Positions 1-4,518 of a stretch of 7,708 bases of DNA are shown here, in pieces. The DNA comes from Spirochaetales bacterium. GTDB taxonomy: Bacteria > Spirochaetota > Spirochaetia > JAGLYY01. Both the position numbers and the translations under genes were made by a program. The stretch's first letter is position 1. Every line of letters begins with the position of its first letter. The stretch covers positions 1 through 7,708 of the forward strand of contig JAGLYY010000117.1 of NCBI GenBank assembly GCA_023131935.1, read 5' to 3'. The notes below the pieces were generated by a model. The model saw only the letters and a list, made by a program, of their open reading frames with translations. It ran no database searches and was not told where the DNA came from.

Positions 1-21
1 ATATCCACCTGATTTCCTTAA

Positions 22-45
22 TATACAAGAATTATTTCTTGTATA
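22..45. repeat. Perfect AT-rich hairpin, 10-bp arms
   Basis: TATACAAGAA (22-31) and TTCTTGTATA (36-45) are perfect inverted repeats around the 4-nt loop TTAT. The stem is too AT-rich and lacks the GC core and U-tract of a usual intrinsic terminator. It could be an operator, or the weak 3' end of a gene to the left of the window. Its outer TATA(C) and (G)TATA ends recur in other dyads between here and position 563. Confidence 0.55.
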
Positions 46-123
46 CTAGTACAATTACCGCTTAACAGCAAGGCTAATAAAAAAAATACCGAAATTTAGG
101 TAGCTATCACCTCTATAATTGAT

Positions 124-240
124 GCTATACCGATTTTTCGTAGTATAGCAGCTGATATGCCTGCAAAATTTCGAGGTCATTAGAGGCTATACAGAAAAAA
201 TGCCGGTATATTGAAGCAAGAACCGATTTTTCGCGGTATA
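124..240. repeat. Cluster of related TATAC/GTATA dyads and a 19-bp direct repeat
   Basis: GCTATAC (124-130) pairs with GTATAGC (143-149) around a 12-nt loop that itself contains CGA/TCG. A second, looser dyad is TATAC (188-192) with GTATA (206-210), again with a homopolymer-rich loop. The loop and right arm of the first dyad recur at 222-240 as a direct repeat of 129-147 with 17 of 19 identical bases, including a shared ACCGATTTTTCG. The spacing between the direct copies is 93 bp. No open frame of note crosses this stretch. It could be a set of regulator-binding sites or decayed copies of a small dispersed repeat; the sequence alone does not decide. Confidence 0.5.
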
Positions 241-272
241 TCCTATCGCAGCTATCCGCAACTAAAAAAAGT

Positions 273-425
273 AACCGCGAATTAACACAAATAAACGCAA
301 ATGTTATGAAAGTGATCTTAATTATAATATTGCCGGCTATGAGAGAGAATCTACAATATTAAAATTGAAAAAGTCTATCTAGAATCACAATGAAAATTTA
401 CGTTCATCCGCGTCCATTTGCGGTT
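273..425. repeat. Inverted pair of a 30-bp purine-rich dispersed-type repeat
   Basis: The 30 bases at 273-302 match the reverse complement of 396-425 at 22 of 30 positions, and seven of the eight differences are transitions. Each copy has an internal period near 10 bp (CCGCGAATTA, ACACAAATAA, ACGCAAAT). This resembles the CGCGGATGAACGC-type repeats scattered through intergenic regions of many bacterial genomes; that family resemblance is from memory. The 93-bp spacer holds a second perfect inverted repeat, TAATATTG (325-332) with CAATATTA (354-361). No coding signal is seen. Confidence 0.55.
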
Positions 426-529
426 TTTCTCTATCATTCATATTTCTATAGCATTTCCTGATGCTGATTATCAGAAAGCTGCTTTGTCGATGACTCTGAG
501 AATTCACTTCACTTTTAATGATTAATATG

Positions 530-563
530 ATACTATATAGTATGCTATAATTAAGTAGCATAC
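530..563 (+). promoter_or_regulatory. Extended -10 promoter with overlapping palindromes ahead of the ATPase gene
   Basis: TGCTATAAT (543-551) is a perfect extended -10 box, which would place the transcript start near 558, about 19 bases before the ATG at 577. There is no good -35 hexamer at the usual distance, as is common for extended -10 promoters. ATACTATATAGTAT (530-543) is a perfect 14-bp palindrome abutting the -10. GTATGCTA (540-547) and TAGCATAC (556-563) form a second perfect dyad straddling it. The layout fits repressor or autoregulator binding over the promoter. The downstream arm ends two bases before the Shine-Dalgarno AGAGG (566-570). Confidence 0.5.
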
Positions 564-576
564 CAAGAGGTAACAT

Positions 577-1704
577 ATGAACACCCCTTTTCAATTTGGG
601 AAAATGGTTTCAGGTTCGCACTTCACCGATCGCGAAGAGCCTCTTAAATTGCTTTCAGAAAGCCTGTTGGGAGGTATTTCCACAATACTAATCTCTCCCA
701 GAAGATGGGGAAAATCCTCACTGGTTCATAAGTGCATGAATGAAGTGTTCAGTTTAAAGACTAATTATCGGATAATAATGATAGATCTTTTTAGGCTTCG
801 CACAGAAGAAGAGTTTCTTGAAGCTTATGCAACAGAAGCCATTAAATGCTCTACCAACAAAATCGAGGAATTATTGCTCAATGCAAAAAACTTTTTTAAG
901 ACAATTATACCTAAAATAACATTTTCCCCCGGTTCAATGGGAGATTTCTCCTTGAGTTTCGATGCGAAAGAGATAAAAAAGAACCGGATGGAAATACTTG
1001 ATCTTCCGGAAATAATTGCAAAAACGAAAAAGATAAAAATGATTGTTTGTGTTGATGAATTTCAGAACGTGCTTAGTTATGAGAATTCATCTGCTCTTCA
1101 AAAAGAATTACGATCCTCATGGCAGAAACACTCTAATGTTACCTATTGTCTTTATGGAAGCAAACGTCACATGCTGAGTGTGATTTTCAATGATTCCTCC
1201 AGTCCTTTTTACCGTTTTGGAGCGGTATTCTTTTTGCAAAAAATTGAAAAAAAATACTGGATACCCTTTATTACTCAGGCATTTGACAGAACTGGAAAGT
1301 GCATTTCCATAGATCATTGTGAGCACATAGTCAACGCAATGCAGGATCATCCCTACTACGTACAGCAATTGTCCCATCTGGTATGGATAATGACGGAAAA
1401 AGATGTTGATTCAAGGATTGTTTCTTCCGCACTGGATCAGATAATTGATATGAACAAGCCATTCTTTATCAGAGAATTCGAATTATTAAGTGTCAGTCAG
1501 GTACATTTCCTTAAAGCAGTTTGTGCCGGTGAGACTCATCTGAATGCCTCTGAAGTATTAAATAAATATAGCTTAGGGACATCGGGAAATGTTAGCAAGA
1601 ATAAAAGGGTACTGGAGCAAAAAGATATGATCGATATCGATCAAACAATAATTTCATTTATCGACCCGGTATTCGAAATATGGTTCAGAAAATATATTTT
1701 ATAA
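577..1704 (+). CDS. AAA/STAND-like ATPase (ATPase_2-type ATP-binding protein)
   Basis: A complete 375-aa cytoplasmic P-loop ATPase. The N-terminus has the 'FxFGxxVxGxxFxDRE' lead-in (residues 5-20) typical of the ATPase_2 group of AAA/STAND proteins. Walker A is SPRRWGKSS (40-48, Lys46 and Ser47). Walker B is MIVCVDEFQ (155-163, Asp160 and Glu161). A sensor-1-like LYGSKRHM follows at 192-199, then HPYYVQQL (258-265), usual in the lid of this family. Residues 300-375 look like a C-terminal winged-helix region. The start is set by AGAGG at 566-570, six bases ahead of the ATG. Family members occur as orphan ATPases in bacteria and archaea, and their partner or substrate is mostly unknown. No companion gene is present here. 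The gene is AT-rich compared with the operons to its right, lies beside a uvrC remnant and has its own promoter, so acquisition by transfer is likely but not proven. Confidence 0.85.
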   Translation: MNTPFQFGKMVSGSHFTDREEPLKLLSESLLGGISTILISPRRWGKSSLVHKCMNEVFSLKTNYRIIMIDLFRLRTEEEFLEAYATEAIKCSTNKIEELLLNAKNFFKTIIPKITFSPGSMGDFSLSFDAKEIKKNRMEILDLPEIIAKTKKIKMIVCVDEFQNVLSYENSSALQKELRSSWQKHSNVTYCLYGSKRHMLSVIFNDSSSPFYRFGAVFFLQKIEKKYWIPFITQAFDRTGKCISIDHCEHIVNAMQDHPYYVQQLSHLVWIMTEKDVDSRIVSSALDQIIDMNKPFFIREFELLSVSQVHFLKAVCAGETHLNASEVLNKYSLGTSGNVSKNKRVLEQKDMIDIDQTIISFIDPVFEIWFRKYIL

Positions 1705-1819
1705 GGATCGCGAAGAAAGCAAACTTTGACTAGAATATCCAAACCTCATCTCTATTTATTCCTCCGTCCCCATATCCCTTCGAAAGGGCTAAGGGCTTTA
1801 ATCCACTCCCTTTAATAAA

Positions 1820-2120
1820 GTGAATATTACTGTAAGCAACCAATCTCCCCCTTTGGAAAAGATCGAGCTTTTTCGCTACCTCCTTCAATAAACGCCTGCG
1901 GAAAAAAGGGACACTTTCGTTCTCCCATCTCGAAGAGATTTCGGGGATAGGCCCCGGCCGGAGCAAGAAAATACTCGAAGCCTTCGGTTCAATTAAAGGA
2001 ATTCTTGATGCCGATACTGACGCGGTAGCTAAAGCCGGAGGAATCAGCCTGAAGCTGGTCACGGAGGTGAAGAAGTCTTTAGGGAAGAAAAACGTAAACC
2101 CGGGAGGTGAAGAGGGTTGA
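1820..2120 (+). pseudogene. uvrC: uvrC 3' remnant (excinuclease ABC subunit C), frameshifted
   Basis: From 1875 to the TGA at 2118-2120 one frame reads ATSFNKRLRKKGTLSF, then ISGIGPGRSKKILEAFGSI (1938-1994) and VAKAGGISLKLVTEVKKSL (2025-2081). These are the tandem helix-hairpin-helix motifs that end UvrC, the nuclease subunit of the UvrABC excinuclease. Upstream, a different frame gives SPPLEKIELF (1844-1873), which fits the UvrC stretch just before the conserved RDExHRFA motif. That motif is absent, so the two frames meet across a deletion. Both frames hit stops a short way upstream (TAA at 1833-1835 in the downstream frame), and most of the roughly 600-residue protein is missing. No start or ribosome site is apparent. 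The left limit is approximate. A functional uvrC is presumably elsewhere; that is inference. Confidence 0.7.
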
Positions 2121-2142
2121 AGAGGGAATAACAAGAATGATG

Positions 2143-2163
2143 AAAAAAGGGGTCTAAAGACCC
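2143..2163 (-). terminator. Rho-independent terminator, leftward
   Basis: Read on the minus strand, GGGTC-TTTA-GACCC forms a GC-rich stem with a 4-nt loop, and one C later comes a run of six T's (the A-run 2143-2148 on the plus strand). It lies just past the stop codons of the leftward small ORFs and faces the uvrC remnant. Confidence 0.65.
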
Positions 2164-2167
2164 TCAC

Positions 2168-2272
2168 TTAAAGGGAAAAAACCTCGAACCCCGTGTCGAT
2201 GAAACAAGGATAGAGGGGGAACAGGTTCTCCTGCTCCACAGTCCAGGATTTTGCCTGCCCCTCAGGATTCAT
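2168..2272 (-). CDS. Doubtful 34-aa ORF overlapping the small-protein gene
   Basis: The ATG lies inside the last codons of the upstream 74-aa gene (shared ATGAATCCTGA) and the TAA sits five bases before the terminator hairpin. The peptide begins MNPEGQAKSWTVEQ and is not recognised. Stop-start overlap and the terminator position are mildly supportive. There is no clear Shine-Dalgarno, and a frame this short can arise by chance. It could instead be the 3' untranslated part of the upstream gene. Confidence 0.2.
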   Translation of the reverse strand: MNPEGQAKSWTVEQENLFPLYPCFIDTGFEVFSL

Positions 2273-2486
2273 TTCCATGTTTAAAATTACCTGTTATTTT
2301 AGCAAGAATTAATTGAATTTGATGGTCAGATTTATTAACAATTTTGGAAAGAAATCTTTTTGAATCATTTTCTTTTATTATCATAATCTGCTTTTTCCGC
2401 CAAAAAATAATGACCTTATTAGATTTTGTCAATCTATAACTGAATGGATTTTCTTTCAATCGGCCTTTCTTATCAATATTCGCCAT
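2262..2486 (-). CDS. Conserved small protein of unknown function (74 aa)
   Basis: The start is set by an AGGAAAGGA Shine-Dalgarno on the minus strand, seven bases before the ATG at 2486. The frame stays open back to an ATG at 2651, but that start has no comparable ribosome site. The C-terminal half has a regular pattern: KVIIFWRKKQIMII (two strands), KRFLSKI, then QIQLILAKITGNFKHGNE at the end. From memory this resembles a family of short uncharacterised bacterial proteins ending in 'AKATGNFKRGNER', usually 60-75 residues, which fits the chosen start. No catalytic motif, signal peptide or membrane segment is visible. The local sequence is AT-rich. A terminator follows at 2143-2163. Function unknown; the gene is probably monocistronic. 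Confidence 0.6.
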   Translation of the reverse strand: MANIDKKGRLKENPFSYRLTKSNKVIIFWRKKQIMIIKENDSKRFLSKIVNKSDHQIQLILAKITGNFKHGNES

Positions 2487-2672
2487 TAGTTCATCCTTTC
2501 CTGACAGGTTTGCAAAACACAAGAATGCAACAATCCCTTTTTTGTAAATAACGAGCTGAAAACGCGGGGAGCCCATTAAAATCATATTACCATGATGACT
2601 CCACTTGGGAAAACCCGGTTGAAATGGTGAATTCCGGGCATGAAGTATCATTTCATTGTTTCTTCGATGTTG

Positions 2673-2713
2673 TATAATTAGCAGCGAATAGCAGATGCTA
2701 ATACAGGAGGAGG
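2673..2713 (+). promoter_or_regulatory. -10 box and strong ribosome site for the flavoprotein operon
   Basis: TATAAT (2673-2678) is a perfect -10 hexamer without an obvious -35 partner. Downstream, AGGAGGAGGG (2705-2714) is a strong Shine-Dalgarno seven to ten bases before a GTG at 2721, and it supports that non-ATG start. The 234 bases between this operon and the leftward small gene (2487-2720) hold no other recognised feature. Confidence 0.45.
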
Positions 2714-2720
2714 GTGAACC

Positions 2721-3296
2721 GTGAAAGCAGTAGTCTTAAATGGCTCAGAAAAGGGTACCAGCATTCTGGATGGGGCGTATAAAAGCATCCTTGATGAACT
2801 CACCGCGTTGGGATGGGATGTTGAATCATTCATGCTTCATGATATGAAGATTCACCACTGTCTGGGCTGCTTTGGATGTTGGGTAAAAACGCCGGGGATT
2901 TGCGTTATCGACGATGCCGGACGTGATATTGTAAAAAAGGTCATCCGGAGCGATTTGTCGGTGTTCCTCACTCCTGTAACCTTTGGGGGCTACTCTTCGG
3001 AATTGAAGAAAGCTTTGGATCGCATTATCTGCCTTATTTCCCCCTTCTTTAAGAAAATCAATGGGGAGGTTCATCATAAGCACCGTTATGACAGGTATCC
3101 GCGAATGATGTATGTGGGGGTACTCCCCCGGGCGGATGCTGAGAGCGAAAGGATATTCAACACACTGGCCGACCGTAATGCCCTCAATATTCGGCCTCCA
3201 GCCCACGCCAGCGGAGTGATTATAAACAATCAAAGCAAAAAGGAGATTCGGGAAGATATTCAGACCCTTTTGCGTATGGTGGAGGTGGAGAAATGA
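2721..3296 (+). CDS. Flavodoxin-fold NAD(P)H-dependent oxidoreductase, ISF-like
   Basis: A 191-aa protein of the flavodoxin/NADPH-dependent FMN reductase fold, starting at GTG. The first strand and phosphate-binding loop are AVVLNGSEKGTS (3-14). The flavin-ring region is TPVTFGGYSSELKKALDR (84-101). Between them is a compact cysteine cluster, Cys47-x2-Cys50-x2-Cys53-x7-Cys61, in the place and spacing seen in iron-sulfur flavoproteins (a CX2CX2CX4-7C motif binding [4Fe-4S]). By family knowledge it would use FMN, and perhaps an Fe-S cluster, for electron transfer in the cytoplasm. Some relatives keep part of this motif without a cluster, so Fe-S binding is inference. Its stop overlaps the ATG of the next flavoprotein by four bases, so the two are translationally coupled. 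The physiological substrate cannot be read from the sequence. Confidence 0.8.
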   Translation: MKAVVLNGSEKGTSILDGAYKSILDELTALGWDVESFMLHDMKIHHCLGCFGCWVKTPGICVIDDAGRDIVKKVIRSDLSVFLTPVTFGGYSSELKKALDRIICLISPFFKKINGEVHHKHRYDRYPRMMYVGVLPRADAESERIFNTLADRNALNIRPPAHASGVIINNQSKKEIREDIQTLLRMVEVEK

Positions 3297-3967
3297 AGTC
3301 AAATGGAAGGGTCCTTCTCCTGGTTGGAAGCGCCAGGCGGCCCCGAAGCACCTCTGAGTCCCTGGGAACCTATCTCCTCGAAGGACTGCGTAAGAGGGGG
3401 TTTGAAACGGAGACATTGATAATTCCCAAGATTTTCGGTTCTGATGAAGCGCGGAATGCCTTGCTTGCAGCCACCGATCGGTCTGACATCCTCCTCCTTG
3501 CCTTTCCCCTTTATGTCGACAGTCCACCGGCTTTGGTTATAAAAGGCATGGAACTCATCAACAGGCACCGCCATGCCGGGCAAGAGTTAAAATCCCAACG
3601 CCTGCTTGTCATTGTAAACTGCGGTTTTCCCGAAGCCCAACACAACAATACGGCAATCGCCATCTGTCGACGTTTTTCACAGGAAGCTGGATTGGACTGG
3701 GCAGGCGGCCTTTCCCTGGGTGGTGGAGCGGCTATATCCGGTCGGCCGCTTGTAAAGATGGGAGGTATGGTTCGGAATGTAATCAGGTCTCTTGATCTGG
3801 CTTCCGATGCATTGGCCGAGGGTAACCCGATACCCCGGGAAGCGGTGGACTTGATGTCAAAGCCTCTCATCCCGAGCTGGGTGTACATGTTGCTTGGAGC
3901 TTTGGGGTGGAAGCGGCAAGCGAAAAGGTTCGGAACAAGGAAGAAGCTGTCGGACCGCCCCTACTGA
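3293..3967 (+). CDS. Flavodoxin-fold NAD(P)H-dependent FMN reductase-like protein
   Basis: A 224-aa cytoplasmic protein, second gene of the flavoprotein operon. GGAGGTGGAG (3281-3290) precedes an ATG that overlaps the upstream stop (ATGA). RVLLLVGSARRPRSTSESL (6-24) is the first strand and the flavin-phosphate loop. LLLAFPLYVDSPPALVIKGM (67-86) matches the strand and loop that contact the isoalloxazine ring. A glycine-rich stretch around 136-147 is typical of longer members. It lacks the cysteine cluster of its partner. The C-terminal 40 residues are basic and partly hydrophobic (WVYMLLGALGWKRQAKR), possibly for membrane-surface contact or partner binding. Two adjacent, distinct flavodoxin-fold proteins suggest a pair acting on one substrate or as a heteromer; that is inference. 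Confidence 0.75.
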   Translation: MKSNGRVLLLVGSARRPRSTSESLGTYLLEGLRKRGFETETLIIPKIFGSDEARNALLAATDRSDILLLAFPLYVDSPPALVIKGMELINRHRHAGQELKSQRLLVIVNCGFPEAQHNNTAIAICRRFSQEAGLDWAGGLSLGGGAAISGRPLVKMGGMVRNVIRSLDLASDALAEGNPIPREAVDLMSKPLIPSWVYMLLGALGWKRQAKRFGTRKKLSDRPY

Positions 3968-3986
3968 AGGATTCATCTTAAGATAG

Positions 3987-4016
3987 TTGGTAGCTAATGC
4001 TTTTTAGTGTTATTAT
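3987..4016 (+). promoter_or_regulatory. Possible promoter of the 35-aa gene
   Basis: TTGGTA (3987-3992) and TATTAT (4011-4016) are separated by 18 bases. The predicted start, near 4023, would leave a very short leader with the Shine-Dalgarno at its 5' end, which weakens the call. The small gene could instead be read through from the flavoprotein operon, which has no visible terminator. Confidence 0.3.
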
Positions 4017-4034
4017 TAAGCATGGAGGAATTCT

Positions 4035-4142
4035 ATGGCAAAAGGTAAAGATAAGGCAAAATCAAGCGACAAGAAGAAACCACAACATACCCTAAAGGAA
4101 AAACGGAAGGCCAAAAAAGAGAAGAAATCTCAAAGGGATTGA
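4035..4142 (+). CDS. Lysine-rich small protein (35 aa)
   Basis: A very short gene with a strong GGAGGAA Shine-Dalgarno (4024-4030) four bases before the ATG. The product starts MAKGKDKAKSSDKKKPQHTL and continues into a highly basic KEKRKAKKEKK helix-like tail; roughly half its residues are Lys or Arg. From memory, similar 'KKPxxTLKEKRxAKKxKK' micro-proteins are annotated as hypothetical in several bacterial groups. That and the ribosome site make it more than a chance ORF. The charge suggests nucleic-acid or ribosome association, but no function is known. It lies 67 bases after the flavoprotein operon and 49 bases before a strong hairpin. Confidence 0.6.
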   Translation: MAKGKDKAKSSDKKKPQHTLKEKRKAKKEKKSQRD

Positions 4143-4191
4143 TGGTCCAGCCATACTAATACTGTTGGATTTCTTTTAAAAGATGTATCAT

Positions 4192-4221
4192 ATACTCCGC
4201 ACGCTATCGTGTGCGGAGTAT
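4192..4221. repeat. Perfect 11-bp hairpin downstream of the small gene
   Basis: ATACTCCGCAC (4192-4202) and GTGCGGAGTAT (4211-4221) are perfect inverted repeats around an 8-nt loop. The stem is strong enough to act as a transcription terminator for the 35-aa gene, but there is no U-tract on either side, so classification as an intrinsic terminator is uncertain. It could also protect a 3' end or be a protein-binding site. Confidence 0.5.
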
Positions 4222-4249
4222 GCATCGTCAATTACACTCCCTTTCACTG

Positions 4250-4406
4250 TAACTCATTTTGAGTGCCCCAAAGCTTATGGTTACTCAAGTGATCCTCCAT
4301 GAGTATCCTTGTAATACCCTTAGAAGGCGGTTTCGTGCTAGTGAATGCCTGTCAAAACCCCTTAATAATTCAGACCCATAAGCTTTGGGGCACTCTATAA
4401 CTCATT
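4250..4406. repeat. 9-bp target-site duplication TAACTCATT
   Basis: TAACTCATT occurs at 4250-4258 and again at 4398-4406, exactly abutting the two ends of the 139-bp inverted-repeat element. The match stops after nine bases on both sides, as expected of a target-site duplication made at insertion. Confidence 0.75.
4259..4397. mobile_element. MITE-like non-autonomous transposable element, 139 bp
   Basis: The element has 22-bp terminal inverted repeats matching at 21 of 22 positions. The perfect 20-bp core is GAGTGCCCCAAAGCTTATGG at 4261-4280, with its reverse complement at 4376-4395. One mismatch falls in the outermost two bases (TT against TA). A perfect 9-bp duplication flanks it. The 95-bp interior has no transposase and no meaningful frame, so the element would need a transposase supplied in trans. 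Nine-base duplications are known for IS1 and IS4-type elements, but these ends are not ones I can assign to a family. The long loop argues against a terminator. The near-perfect ends and intact duplication suggest a recent insertion, in the intergenic space between the 35-aa gene and the secreted hydrolase. Confidence 0.75.
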
Positions 4407-4445
4407 GAAATCGTAAAATAGCTGCCTGAAAATTTTCGTTTTGCA

Positions 4446-4474
4446 TTTACACCTATTCTCCAGTAAAGTATCAG
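4446..4474 (+). promoter_or_regulatory. Candidate promoter of the secreted hydrolase
   Basis: TTTACA (4446-4451) and TATCAG (4469-4474) are 17 bases apart, giving a start near 4481 and a leader of about 38 bases to the ATG at 4519. The -10 is imperfect. The promoter lies 40 bases outside the right end of the inserted element, so the insertion leaves it intact. Confidence 0.3.
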
Positions 4475-4518
4475 TAATGGTAAGATAAACCGATTTCATA
4501 ACCTTTAGGAGACGTGGC

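Noticed and set aside
1..576. CRISPR array in the repeat-rich left end
   Set aside because: The repeats are few, diverged, partly inverted and unevenly spaced, with no cas gene.
385..594. Leftward 69-aa frame upstream of the ATPase
   Set aside because: It covers the promoter and palindromes of the ATPase gene, and its C-terminus is just the translation of one 30-bp repeat arm; no ribosome site.
1730..2167. Leftward 145-aa frame opposite the uvrC remnant
   Set aside because: Its composition is rich in Pro, Ser and Phe with no domain, and the opposite strand reads clear UvrC helix-hairpin-helix motifs.
2262..2651. 129-aa version of the leftward small protein starting at 2651
   Set aside because: No convincing Shine-Dalgarno at 2651, while AGGAAAGGA sits seven bases before the ATG at 2486 and the remembered family is short. 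It is kept only as an alternative.
2826..3527. Leftward 233-aa frame antisense to the two flavoprotein genes
   Set aside because: Both sense frames have clear flavodoxin motifs, ribosome sites and a 4-base coupling; the antisense product has no recognisable pattern.
4261..4395. The 20-bp inverted repeat as a terminator or integron attC site
   Set aside because: The 95-nt loop and lack of a U-tract rule out an ordinary terminator, there are no attC core motifs, and the flanking 9-bp duplication fits transposition better.
4299..4400. 33-aa rightward frame inside the MITE-like element
   Set aside because: No Shine-Dalgarno, not recognisable, and its stop codon is formed by the duplicated target sequence, so it is likely chance.
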